64,000 nt of DNA from JAVVEG01 sp041751425. GTDB lineage: Bacteria > Pseudomonadota > Gammaproteobacteria > Pseudomonadales > Pseudohongiellaceae. The DNA is taken from NCBI GenBank assembly GCA_041751425.1, contig JBGSXL010000015.1, positions 1 to 64,000 on the forward strand. Reading direction: 5' to 3'. Positions within the stretch are counted from its first letter, which is position 1; each line of letters opens with the position of its first letter. The position numbers were made by a program, and so were the translations under genes. The notes beneath the pieces were generated by a model. The model saw only the letters and a program-made list of their open reading frames with translations. It was not told the DNA's origin and searched no databases. Shown one piece after another: positions 1 to 8,449 of this stretch.

Positions 1-20
1 AGCCTGCTTTCGCAGGCTTT
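1..20 (-). terminator. Probable terminator of tRNA-Arg, cut by window edge
   Basis: A 7-bp stem (AGCCTGC/GCAGGCT) with a TTTC loop lies 20 bases downstream of the tRNA-Arg 3' end. The minus-strand U-tract, if present, falls outside the window. A run of six T at 23-28 on the plus strand means it could also stop transcripts arriving from the left. Confidence 0.65.
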
Positions 21-40
21 CATTTTTTGGCAGTGGTGTT

Positions 41-117
41 TGGTGCGCCCGGCATGATTCGAACATGCGACCCCTTAGTTCGTAGCCAAGTACTCTATCC
101 AGCTGAGCTACGGGTGC
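41..117 (-). tRNA. tRNA-Arg (anticodon ACG, read as ICG)
   Basis: The minus strand folds into a 77-nt cloverleaf with a 7-bp acceptor, an anticodon arm CTTGG-CTACGAA-CTAAG (anticodon ACG, normally deaminated to ICG by TadA), a T-arm GCATG-TTCGAAT-CATGC and an encoded CCA. It decodes CGU/CGC/CGA arginine codons. The acceptor has an apparent A3-C70 mismatch where the E. coli homologue has A-U. The tadA gene for the modifying enzyme lies at 59 kb in this window. Confidence 0.95.
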
Positions 118-131
118 TTTCAGAGGTGCGT

Positions 132-159
132 ATTATATAGATATTCCTCTTTAAGACAA
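132..159 (-). promoter_or_regulatory. Sigma-70 promoter of tRNA-Arg
   Basis: On the minus strand TTGTCT (154-159) and a perfect TATAAT (132-137) are separated by 16 bp and end about 15 bp before the tRNA 5' end. This suits a strong stable-RNA promoter. Confidence 0.75.
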
Positions 160-233
160 CCCGGCGGTGAAGATAGTTGGTGGCTATTTGCACCGGGCTG
201 GGATGTCGGGCTTACGGGCTATCCAGGTAGCTA

Positions 234-1070
234 TCAGTCCAGCAGATGTTCCTGCATCCAGCCCAACAGAGCCGAACCTGCAATCTCCCCTGCTTCACCG
301 GTAAACAGGCCGTGTGGGGCGCCTGGAATGGTGATGAAGTTGGATTTGACTCCAGCGGTTGATAACGCGGCAGCCATGCGTTGGCTGTGGCTGATGTTGA
401 CCAGAGTATCTGCATCACCATGCACTAACAGCACGGGCGGATCATCTGAACTTGCGTAGTCCAAGGGAGACACGTGAGGAGCATGGTTGGCTTCGAAGTT
501 CAAAGCCGGGAAATTATCGTTAGGACCTGTCATACCACGCAGGTCGGTGGGTGGCATATAGGCGACCACTGCGGCAGGTCTGGCAAGTGGATTGCTGATA
601 ACGCCGCCATTAGGCTGGTAGTCTGAGCGCAGACCCAGCATTAAAGACAGGTGACCGCCCGCGCTGATGCCAGAAACGCCTATGCGATTTCGATCGACAT
701 TGTATTCTTCAGCATTTATGGCTATCTGCTGAAATGCCAGCGCTACATCGTTGTAGGCTTCCAGCACATTGTATTTGGGGCTGCTGCCATGACGCACGGC
801 GAATACGGTAAAACCGGCATCCACCAGTGGCATGAACATGCTTTCATAGGCACCTTGCATGGGTAAACTGGACATCCAGCCGCCGCTTATCATGTACGCT
901 ACGGCCGCGCCGTTGGCATTGCCATCAGGTTGGTAGACATCCATCACCAAAGCCATGCCATCCTTGTGACCATAAACAACATTGTGAATGGTTTCTGCCT
1001 GTGCAACTGCTGACAGGCTGCACGCAAACACCACACTCGCTACCAGGAATATTTTCGACTTTACTGACAT
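234..1070 (-). CDS. Secreted alpha/beta hydrolase (esterase/lipase-like)
   Basis: A 278-residue protein with a signal peptide at residues 1-25 (cleavage near AQA-ET), so probably periplasmic or secreted. The fold-defining elements are visible: an oxyanion segment SGGW at about 62-65, the nucleophile elbow GISAGGH with Ser136, an acidic residue in HGDAD (219 or 221) and the catalytic His in APHG (253). This matches the carboxylesterase / BD-FAE-like branch of alpha/beta hydrolases; the substrate is unknown. The ATG at 1070 is chosen because GGTGAG precedes it at good spacing and the signal peptide starts there; an upstream in-frame ATG at 1136 would add 22 unlikely residues. It is divergent from the Sel1 genes. 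Confidence 0.8.
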   Translation of the reverse strand: MSVKSKIFLVASVVFACSLSAVAQAETIHNVVYGHKDGMALVMDVYQPDGNANGAAVAYMISGGWMSSLPMQGAYESMFMPLVDAGFTVFAVRHGSSPKYNVLEAYNDVALAFQQIAINAEEYNVDRNRIGVSGISAGGHLSLMLGLRSDYQPNGGVISNPLARPAAVVAYMPPTDLRGMTGPNDNFPALNFEANHAPHVSPLDYASSDDPPVLLVHGDADTLVNISHSQRMAAALSTAGVKSNFITIPGAPHGLFTGEAGEIAGSALLGWMQEHLLD

Positions 1071-1256
1071 TTCGCTCACCTTTTTAGTTTTAACAGACCG
1101 ACACGTTTTACCACAAAACCTGACACTGTTTATCACAAATCAGAGATAGCAGTATTTTTTTCCAACTACATGCCCGTGGTACTATTTGGCTTCCAAGGGG
1201 ACAGTCGACGGTTTGCCGCCGAGAGTACATCCTCTGAGCACAAAGAGGTACAGGAA

Positions 1257-2297
1257 TTGAATCGCGTCCCGCTCAAACAAACTCTGTGGAATCTGTCTGC
1301 AGGTCTGGTTCTTTCTGTCAGCCTGTTGCCGGTTTCAACCCACGCCGACTACGCAGCAGGTTTGCTCGCCTATGAAGCTGGCGACTATGCCACTGCCCTG
1401 GAAGAATTCACCGAAGATGCTCAGGTAGGCCACGCATTAGCGCAATTCAATCTGGGCATGATGTATCACTATGGTCAGGGCACTGAACGCGACTACGAGC
1501 GCGCCATGCAATTGTATGCGTTGTCGGCACAACAAGGGCTGGCACGTGCTCAGTACCATCTGGCCAGCATGTATGACAATGGCGAGGGTACTGAGCAGGA
1601 TTACCGGGAAGCCTATCACTGGTATGCAATGGCCGCAGAGTCCGGAGATTCTGCCGCGCAGTATGCGTTGGGAACGATGAACTTCTATGGTCAGGGCAAA
1701 CGTGAGGACTATGCGGAAGCGCTGCACTGGTATGAGCTCGCCGCAGCCCAGGACAATCGCGATGCGCAATACAATCTCGGCGTGATGTATGCGAATGGTT
1801 ATGGCGCTGACGTTGACCCCGCGCAGGCATTACGTTGGTTTGCAGCGGCTGCCAGGCTGGGTAGCGCCGATGCGCAGTTCAATGCGGGCCTGATGTACAA
1901 CGAAGGTCACGGCGCTCCGCAGGACTACCAGCGAGCGATGCGTTATTTCACGATGGCCGCACGCCAAGGTGTCGCGGAAGCTATGGCGCGTGTCGGTATT
2001 CTGCACGCTTCCGGGCAAGGTGTTGCGCAGGACTATGGGCAGGCACGGCGTTGGTTCGAGCTTGGTGCCGAGGCAGGCGACGTGCCCTCACAATCCTTTC
2101 TGGGCCGTATATATATGAGTGGTATGGGCGTTGAACAGGACGTGCAGACCGCTTATATGTGGTATGCCGTAGCTAATAAAAACGGTGACAATGATGCGTT
2201 ACCCGTGATGATTGCATTAAAAGCAAATATGACACCTGAACAATTGGCAGATGCTGAGAAACTCGCAGCCGACTGGATACAGAATCATGCCCGCTAG
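1257..2297 (+). CDS. Secreted Sel1-repeat protein, seven repeats
   Basis: About 346 residues with an N-terminal signal peptide (hydrophobic stretch then THA-DY), a short TPR-like segment, then seven 36-residue Sel1 units of the form AQxxLGxMYxxGxG..D...A..WY..AA. Sel1 solenoids mediate protein-protein contacts, often at the envelope; the partner is unknown. The TTG at 1257 is preferred because GAGG sits 8 bases upstream and the signal peptide starts there; an ATG at 1170 would bury the signal peptide behind 29 residues. First of three tandem paralogues; its stop overlaps the next start. Confidence 0.8.
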   Translation: MNRVPLKQTLWNLSAGLVLSVSLLPVSTHADYAAGLLAYEAGDYATALEEFTEDAQVGHALAQFNLGMMYHYGQGTERDYERAMQLYALSAQQGLARAQYHLASMYDNGEGTEQDYREAYHWYAMAAESGDSAAQYALGTMNFYGQGKREDYAEALHWYELAAAQDNRDAQYNLGVMYANGYGADVDPAQALRWFAAAARLGSADAQFNAGLMYNEGHGAPQDYQRAMRYFTMAARQGVAEAMARVGILHASGQGVAQDYGQARRWFELGAEAGDVPSQSFLGRIYMSGMGVEQDVQTAYMWYAVANKNGDNDALPVMIALKANMTPEQLADAEKLAADWIQNHAR

Positions 2298-2934
2298 AAT
2301 TATAGATTTATATACGCTCACTGTTGTTGGCGCTTTGTCTCTTGGTATTGCTATCGGCGTGCCGGCACAAACCGATACCGTTTCTTCCAATCTGGAACCC
2401 GCCCATGACAATGTCATTGCAGAGGATGAGTTGGCAGCCGATGCAGTTATTCCTTTGCAACTCCTGTTGGCAGCAGCTGAAAGTGGCGACAGCAGTGCGC
2501 AATTTGATCTGGGTACGCGTTATCTGTACGGCGTGGGTGTTGAACAGGATAATTTCATAGCGGCACGTTGGTTTCGGCTGGCGGCTGAACAGAACAATCA
2601 CAATGCACAGTACAATCTGGGTGTCATGTCACTTAATGGGCTGGGCGTGATTGCAGATGTCGATGAAGCACTACGCTGGTTTCATACCGCCGCAGAAAAT
2701 GCCGACACCACCGCTCAATTTACTCTTGGCGTGATGTATGCCAACGGTCGTGGAGTGCCGCGCGATTTAATGCTGGCGCATATGTGGTTTACGTTGGCCA
2801 GCGCCGGTGGCGATGAAAGCGCCGCTATAAATGCTGTGCTGTTTCAGGAAATGTTGACCACGGAACAGGTGGAAGAATCGCAGCGCCTGGCGCAGGAATG
2901 GATAGCCAGATTCAATAGTAATGTGACGAATTGA
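2287..2934 (+). CDS. Secreted Sel1-repeat protein, three repeats
   Basis: About 215 residues. The start at 2287 (MPARII...) opens with a hydrophobic signal-like segment ending near VPAQ and overlaps the end of the upstream Sel1 gene by 11 bp, suggesting translational coupling. An in-frame ATG at 2251 would add 12 polar residues. Three Sel1 units follow at about residues 65-175 (AQFDLG, AQYNLG, AQFTLG cores), then a short helical tail similar to that of the first paralogue. Function unknown; presumably a periplasmic scaffold acting with its neighbours. Confidence 0.75.
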   Translation: MPARIIDLYTLTVVGALSLGIAIGVPAQTDTVSSNLEPAHDNVIAEDELAADAVIPLQLLLAAAESGDSSAQFDLGTRYLYGVGVEQDNFIAARWFRLAAEQNNHNAQYNLGVMSLNGLGVIADVDEALRWFHTAAENADTTAQFTLGVMYANGRGVPRDLMLAHMWFTLASAGGDESAAINAVLFQEMLTTEQVEESQRLAQEWIARFNSNVTN

Positions 2935-3014
2935 TTAGCTTGATGCGTTTGCCTGTAATACCAGCAGCTTCAGGGCGGTCTTTTGAGTAATCGAATACAT
3001 CAGGAATACCAGAT

Positions 3015-3599
3015 ATGAAATTTGCCAATTATTTTTTCAGCTGTGTTTTTGCGGTGATGGTTAGTCTCAGCACAACCGTTTCTGCAGACTATGAAACCGG
3101 CTTGAACGCTGCTCAGAGCGGCGATTTCGAAACAGCTCATACACTCTTTCTGGAAGCTGCTGAAGCAGGACTGGATCTGGCTCAATACAATCTGGGCGTC
3201 ATGTATTATTCCGGGCTTGGCGTAAAGCGTGATTACAAGAAAGCCTATGAGTGGACAAAAAAAGCTGCTGACCAGGGACACGTGGAAGCCCAGTTCAACA
3301 TGGGTACACTTTATTTCAACGGCAATGGCACACGGCGCAACCGCGACCAGGCTTTCCAGTGGTACATGCAAGCAGCAAATAACGGGCACCCCGAATCGCA
3401 ATATAATCTGGCTACAATGTATCGCGATGGCACTGGTGTAAAACGGGATTATGTGCAGGCGCATTTCTGGGCTAATGTGTCGCGCGAAAACGAGTATCTG
3501 GAAGCGGAGTTGGTACAGCAGGAAATCAGTGCCATGTTGAATGCAGAACAGAAAGCTGAAGCAGAGAAATTGTTTGTCGAATGGTTGTTAGCGCGCTGA
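3015..3599 (+). CDS. Secreted Sel1-repeat protein, three repeats
   Basis: A 194-residue protein with a clear signal peptide (about 1-24, VSA-DY) and three Sel1 units with cores AQYNLG, AQFNMG and SQYNLA. The mature N-terminus (DYETG...) resembles that of the first paralogue (DYAAG...), consistent with duplication. An AGGA lies upstream of the ATG. The 80-bp gap after the previous gene holds no obvious terminator, so the three may be co-transcribed. No enzymatic motif is seen. Confidence 0.8.
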   Translation: MKFANYFFSCVFAVMVSLSTTVSADYETGLNAAQSGDFETAHTLFLEAAEAGLDLAQYNLGVMYYSGLGVKRDYKKAYEWTKKAADQGHVEAQFNMGTLYFNGNGTRRNRDQAFQWYMQAANNGHPESQYNLATMYRDGTGVKRDYVQAHFWANVSRENEYLEAELVQQEISAMLNAEQKAEAEKLFVEWLLAR

Positions 3600-3640
3600 G
3601 ATGTATTAATTTTTTCTGCGAAATACTATTAGTTGCAAGG

Positions 3641-4060
3641 CTACTGTTGTGATGCGATAGTCTGGATGCGCTGCACCATCGCCTGCAAACCACTGCCCCG
3701 AGTTGGGCTCAGATGTTTCAACAGGTTCAAGGCATCGAAATACGCCGCAATATCGAAACTCAGAATTTCTTCCTTTGTCTTGCCGTTATAGGCTGCAAGC
3801 ACAACACCCAACAATCCTTTCACAATAAACGCATCGCTGTCGACGTCAAAAAACAACCTGTCTTCCTTCCTGGTATAAACAAGCCATACCTGACTCTGAC
3901 ATCCGCGGATCAGATTCTCTTCCTTCCGATGCGATTCATCTAGTGTGGGAATTTCCTTACCAAGATCGATGATGTATTTATAGCGATCTTCCCAGGTATC
4001 GAAAAAAGACAGCGCTTCGATAATATCGTCTGGGCAAATCGCTGTACCAAATTTATTCAT
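3641..4060 (-). CDS. sufE: SufE-family sulfur acceptor
   Basis: A 139-residue SufE/CsdE-type protein. It takes persulfide sulfur from SufS and passes it to the SufBCD scaffold. The acceptor cysteine is in the conserved IRGCQSQVW block (Cys54), and length is normal. It is the last gene of the suf operon; its ATG follows the sufT stop by 2 bp, so the two are probably coupled. Here sufE is distal and separated from sufS by two genes, unlike the adjacent sufSE of E. coli. Confidence 0.92.
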   Translation of the reverse strand: MNKFGTAICPDDIIEALSFFDTWEDRYKYIIDLGKEIPTLDESHRKEENLIRGCQSQVWLVYTRKEDRLFFDVDSDAFIVKGLLGVVLAAYNGKTKEEILSFDIAAYFDALNLLKHLSPTRGSGLQAMVQRIQTIASQQ

Positions 4061-4062
4061 AG

Positions 4063-4596
4063 TCAGAAAAACATACCTGTTTCAAGCTGCGCTTCTTCGC
4101 TCATGCGATCTCTGCTCCAGGGTGGATCGAAGACCAGTTGCACATTGACCTGTTTCACATTGGGAACTTTGCGGACGCGGTACTCCACATCACCGACTAA
4201 CACCGGCCCCATGCCACAGCTTGGTGCCGTCAATGTCATATCGATATTGACTGCTTTCTTTTCCTGATCGACCTCCACTTTATAGATCAAACCAAGGTTA
4301 ACCAGATCAACCGGAATCTCTGGATCGAAAACAGTGCCAAGTGCCTGCCATACCTGCGCCTCGTCTATCTCCTTGCCTACGGCCGGAGGAAAACTCAGGG
4401 TCTCCGGTTGCAAACCCAGAATACCTGCATCTGTGCCATCAACGCGTAGCATCTGGCCGTTGCACACCACTGTGTAATTACCACCCAGCGCCTGCGTGAT
4501 GCTGACAAAAGTATCTTTGGGAATTGTTACCGGGGTGCCATCTGGCACTCTTCGCGCAGGACAATCTTTCTGCGCAACCACCATTCGTCTTTCCAT
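4063..4596 (-). CDS. sufT: SufT, Fe-S assembly auxiliary protein (MIP18/DUF59)
   Basis: About 177 residues. The C-terminal half carries the MIP18/DUF59 domain with DPEIPVDLVNLGLIY and the Cys-containing TAPSCGMGP motif; an N-terminal SufT-specific extension precedes it. SufT proteins help cluster maturation or delivery. The ATG at 4596 is preferred over the TTG just before it. It sits between the SufA-like gene and sufE in the operon with very short gaps. Confidence 0.88.
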   Translation of the reverse strand: MERRMVVAQKDCPARRVPDGTPVTIPKDTFVSITQALGGNYTVVCNGQMLRVDGTDAGILGLQPETLSFPPAVGKEIDEAQVWQALGTVFDPEIPVDLVNLGLIYKVEVDQEKKAVNIDMTLTAPSCGMGPVLVGDVEYRVRKVPNVKQVNVQLVFDPPWSRDRMSEEAQLETGMFF

Positions 4597-4614
4597 CAAT
4601 GTCTGCCTGTGTTG

Positions 4615-4974
4615 TCAGTTGACGCTGAAACTTTCGCCGCAGCCACAATGGTCTTTCGCATTCGGATTCAGGAAACGCAGTTGCTTATTGACGCCCACCT
4701 GCACCAGATCAATCTCTGTACCGCTGATTATGGACAGACTCTTTTTGTCTATCAGGAAATCCACGTCACTATCGAGCTTGATATGTAAATCGTTTTCGTT
4801 GAACTCAGACACCAGATCCACCACGTACATGAAACCTGTGCAGCCACTGTCCTTGACGCTCAAGCGAATAGCCTTTGCTTTATTGTTGGTTTGCAATTGC
4901 TTACGGAAATGCACTACTGCCGCATTGCTGACTTTTACTGTATTCATATTCGGGTCAAACGACTCGACGGTCAT
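4615..4974 (-). CDS. A-type Fe-S carrier (SufA/IscA/HesB family)
   Basis: A 119-residue HesB-like domain protein with the three family cysteines in place: Cys45 (DSGCTG) and Cys110/Cys112 (HCGCGES near the C-terminus). A-type carriers accept clusters from SufBCD and hand them to apo-targets. The start is supported by GAGGG upstream. It lies 67 bp after sufS in the suf operon, so it is functionally a SufA, although sequence alone does not separate SufA from IscA or ErpA. Confidence 0.88.
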   Translation of the reverse strand: MTVESFDPNMNTVKVSNAAVVHFRKQLQTNNKAKAIRLSVKDSGCTGFMYVVDLVSEFNENDLHIKLDSDVDFLIDKKSLSIISGTEIDLVQVGVNKQLRFLNPNAKDHCGCGESFSVN

Positions 4975-5041
4975 GCTGTTACCCTCGCCTTCAATAAAAT
5001 GTCGCTGTTATCGAGCGACTCAATTTCTTCTGTTAAAAACT

Positions 5042-6304
5042 CTAAACTAAAATTTCCTTTGCTTTCGCCAGTGCCGTAAACAAGCGGTCCACATCATCGA
5101 AAGTGTTGTAAAAACTGAAGCTGGCACGCACGGTGCCAGGTATGCCCAACTGATCCATGATGGGTTGTGCGCAGTGGTTACCGGTGCGCACAGCTATTCC
5201 TTGCTGATCCAATAACATGCCCAGATCCGATGGGTGAGCACCCTCCAGCAGGAAACTCATTACGCTGGCCTTTGCAGTGGCCGTCCCGATTAAACGTATC
5301 CCCGGCATATTAAGTGCCTTGTCTTCCGCATAAGCGAGCAACGCCTGTTCATGTTTTGCTGCGGCCGCACGATCAATGCCGTTCAGATAATCCAGTGCCG
5401 CACCAAGACCAATAGCGCCAGCAATATCCGGCGTGCCTGCTTCAAACTTGTAAGGCAATTGGTTGTATGTGGTGCCAGCAAAACTTACCGACTCGATCAT
5501 CTCACCACCACCCTGATAGGGAGGCATTGCTTCCAGCAGTGCTAATTTTCCATACAAAACGCCTAGTCCCGTGGGACCAAAAAGCTTGTGCGCGGAAAAA
5601 GCGTAAAAGTCGCAATCCAGCGCCTGCACATCTACCGGCCAATGTGCTACCGCCTGCGCGCCATCCACCATCACCAACGCGCCAACTGTGCGGGATAGTT
5701 TGATGATTTCCGCAATCGGGTTGATCGTCCCGAGTGCATTGGACACATGCCCAACGGCAACCATGCGCACGCGTTGGTCCAACATATTCTTGAATGCATC
5801 CATATCAATCGTGCCGGATGCGTCTACCGGTATCGCCTCGACACGCGCACCGGTGGCTGCAGCCCCCATCTGCCAGGGTACGATATTAGAGTGATGCTCC
5901 ATCGCAGAAACCAGAATACGATCTCCAGTCTTTAGCGCGTTACGGCCCCAGCAACTGGCGACCAGATTGATGGATTCAGTCGTGCCGCGTGTCCATAAAA
6001 TCTGCTTTGTAGATTCCGCATTCAGAAAGCGTGCAACTTTTTCACGCGCTCCCTCGAACTGTGCTGTTGCACGATCACTTAACGTATGCGCGCCACGATG
6101 CACATTACTGTTGTCATTGCGATAGTAATTGCTGATGGCATCTATGACGGCGTCTGGTTTCTGTGTAGTTGCTGCATTATCGAGATATACAAGCGGATGT
6201 CCGTTGATCTGCTGTTGCAGAATTGGGAAATCCTTGCGAATGGCCTTCACATCGAAACCGTTATCAACTGCATTCAAATTCGTGACTGGGTTCATGGATG
6301 CCAC
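5042..6304 (-). CDS. sufS: Cysteine desulfurase SufS (group II)
   Basis: A 420-residue PLP enzyme that converts cysteine to alanine and a protein persulfide. The PLP-binding lysine is in FSAHKLFGPTG (Lys240) and the catalytic cysteine in RTGNHCAQP (Cys378); the latter context is typical of group II SufS. The GTG start at 6304 overlaps the sufD stop by one base; an ATG three codons later (6295) is the alternative start. Confidence 0.95.
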   Translation of the reverse strand: MASMNPVTNLNAVDNGFDVKAIRKDFPILQQQINGHPLVYLDNAATTQKPDAVIDAISNYYRNDNSNVHRGAHTLSDRATAQFEGAREKVARFLNAESTKQILWTRGTTESINLVASCWGRNALKTGDRILVSAMEHHSNIVPWQMGAAATGARVEAIPVDASGTIDMDAFKNMLDQRVRMVAVGHVSNALGTINPIAEIIKLSRTVGALVMVDGAQAVAHWPVDVQALDCDFYAFSAHKLFGPTGLGVLYGKLALLEAMPPYQGGGEMIESVSFAGTTYNQLPYKFEAGTPDIAGAIGLGAALDYLNGIDRAAAAKHEQALLAYAEDKALNMPGIRLIGTATAKASVMSFLLEGAHPSDLGMLLDQQGIAVRTGNHCAQPIMDQLGIPGTVRASFSFYNTFDDVDRLFTALAKAKEILV

Positions 6305-7623
6305 TACTCCGGCAACCGTTCATGGGTTGCCGCTGCAGCAACAAGGCTGCTGCTCTCTGCAAACAACTTAGTGAGATGCTCGCGCAGATATTCCTGTATC
6401 GGCGCTTGGTGTATCTCCTGCAGCAGCTCATTGATGAATCCGAAGCTGAGCATCACTCTGGCTTGCTGTTCGGACACACCACGGCTTTGCAGATAATACA
6501 TGGCAGTTTTATCCAGTTGACTGATGGTAGCGCCGTGCGCACATTTAACATCGTCAGCATAAATCTCCAGCTCAGGCTTGGTATCTATCTCTGCTTTATT
6601 GGAGGTCAACAGATTACGATTGCTCAATTCTGCCAACGTCTTCTGCGCATCCGGATGTATATGAATCCGCCCATTGAAAACGGCGTGTGCTGAATCGCCA
6701 ATGATGCCGCGAAATACTTCGTTGGTAGTGCAATGCGGCACGCAGTGCTCAACATTCGCGTGGTAATCAACGAGCTGACTGTTTCTTGCCAGATAGACGC
6801 CATGCATCTGCAACTCGGCACCCTGGCCGCGATGATTGATCTGATAGTCAACGCGTTTCAGTTGACTGCCTTCGGCAATAGTGAAACCCAACAACCTGGC
6901 ATTTCGATGCAGGTCTGCGTGCACTCCACCGACATGCAACAGGTCTTCCTGTTCCAGGCTGATGCGTGTGTGTCTCAGTTGTGCGTTTTCTCCTACGCTA
7001 ATCTCAGTCAGCGTGTTCACAAATCCATTCTGCTCCTGCGCGGTAGACACGTAGTGTTCGATGACCTCGGCATTGGCATTCTCTTCCAGCAGAACCAGTA
7101 TGCGTTGATTCGCAACACTGCGCTCACTCTGCGCCGTAGAGACGTGCACGATATACACGGGCTTCTCAAGTACATGGCCACGTGGCACATACACAAGCAC
7201 ACCCTCTTCCGCCCAGGCATTACTCAAGCTGGCGAATAAATGGCGCTCCGTATTGAGTATCTTGCCAAGGTTTCTCTCGATAAGAACCCTGGCTTTAGCA
7301 TCAGCTTGCGAGAATAACTGCACCGCAGCGGGTAATTCACTGGAGGAATCCGCAGAAAAAACCCCGTTCACAAATACCAGGCGCGTAGCATCGAAATCAA
7401 CCAGCTTTACATCTTTGTGCCAATCGGGAGCAAGCTCACCCCATTGCGAAAACAGTCCCTTTTGCAAAGAGGAAAGTGACGTGTACTTCCACAATTCTGT
7501 TTTACGATTTGGCCAGCCTGCCTGCAGCCATTGTTCGGCACCAGCGTAACGTAAAGTCGCCAGCCATTCTGGAGTTTGTTGTGCGGTTGCCAATTGCACC
7601 GCCTGTTGCTGAAAATCTGTCAT
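6304..7623 (-). CDS. sufD: SufD scaffold subunit
   Basis: About 439 residues; partner of SufB and SufC in the SufBC2D scaffold on which new Fe-S clusters are built. The SufBD beta-helix core is visible, and the C-terminal block contains the conserved DVKCAHGAT segment. The ATG at 7623 is chosen: it lies 4 bp after the sufC stop with GAGG upstream, whereas an earlier in-frame ATG at 7731 would overlap sufC by over 100 bp. Confidence 0.93.
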   Translation of the reverse strand: MTDFQQQAVQLATAQQTPEWLATLRYAGAEQWLQAGWPNRKTELWKYTSLSSLQKGLFSQWGELAPDWHKDVKLVDFDATRLVFVNGVFSADSSSELPAAVQLFSQADAKARVLIERNLGKILNTERHLFASLSNAWAEEGVLVYVPRGHVLEKPVYIVHVSTAQSERSVANQRILVLLEENANAEVIEHYVSTAQEQNGFVNTLTEISVGENAQLRHTRISLEQEDLLHVGGVHADLHRNARLLGFTIAEGSQLKRVDYQINHRGQGAELQMHGVYLARNSQLVDYHANVEHCVPHCTTNEVFRGIIGDSAHAVFNGRIHIHPDAQKTLAELSNRNLLTSNKAEIDTKPELEIYADDVKCAHGATISQLDKTAMYYLQSRGVSEQQARVMLSFGFINELLQEIHQAPIQEYLREHLTKLFAESSSLVAAAATHERLPE

Positions 7624-7627
7624 ATTC

Positions 7628-8392
7628 TCAGGCAACCTCTTCACCAGGCTGAGATCCATCCAACCAACTATATCCTTTAGCTTCCAATTCTTTCGCCAGT
7701 TCCTTGCTGCCGGATTTGACAATGCGGCCACCGGACAACACGTGCACGAAATCCGGCACGATAAAATCCAGCAAGCGTTGGTAATGGGTAATCACAATGA
7801 AGCTGCGTTTGCCGTCGCGCATCGCGTTGACACCGTTAGCAACAACCTGCAACGCATCGATATCCAGGCCAGAATCAGTTTCATCCAGAATGCAAAGCGT
7901 GGGCTCCAGCAACATCATCTGCATTATCTCATTGCGTTTCTTCTCGCCACCCGAGAAACCTTCGTTCACACCACGTTTCAGAAAGGCGGGGTCAAGACTG
8001 ACTTTTTTGCTGGTCTCGCGAGCCAGCTTCATAAAATCGAATGAAGACAATTCCGTCTCGTCATGATGCTTGCGCTTGGCATCCACTGAAGCTTTCAAAA
8101 ACTCCATATTGCTGACACCGGGAATCTCCACCGGGTACTGAAATGCCAGAAACAGACCTTCGCGAGCGCGTTCTTCAATGGGCATATCGAGCACGTTTTT
8201 ACCGTTGAGCGTCGCGGTGCCAGATACCACTTCAAAACCATGGCGACCCGTCAATACATTGCCCAGCGTACTCTTGCCTGAACCATTCGGCCCCATGATG
8301 GCATGCACTTCGCCTGGTTTTACCTGCAGGCTCAAACCATTAAGTATTTGCTTATCTTCCACTCTTGCGACCAGGTCGCGTACATCCAGCAT
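7628..8392 (-). CDS. sufC: SufC ATPase
   Basis: A 254-residue ABC-type ATPase that drives conformational change in SufBCD. Walker A is GPNGSGKST (34-42), the signature is FSGGEKKR (146-153) and Walker B is CILDETDSG (about 167-175), with the family-typical ETDSGLD. The ATG at 8392 is chosen for the AGGA upstream; an ATG at 8413 would add 7 residues. Confidence 0.95.
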   Translation of the reverse strand: MLDVRDLVARVEDKQILNGLSLQVKPGEVHAIMGPNGSGKSTLGNVLTGRHGFEVVSGTATLNGKNVLDMPIEERAREGLFLAFQYPVEIPGVSNMEFLKASVDAKRKHHDETELSSFDFMKLARETSKKVSLDPAFLKRGVNEGFSGGEKKRNEIMQMMLLEPTLCILDETDSGLDIDALQVVANGVNAMRDGKRSFIVITHYQRLLDFIVPDFVHVLSGGRIVKSGSKELAKELEAKGYSWLDGSQPGEEVA

Positions 8393-8449
8393 TGTCTTAT
8401 TCCTGATATCCAATTTTATGTTCGACTACGTGGCAGCATTTTTCTGCCA

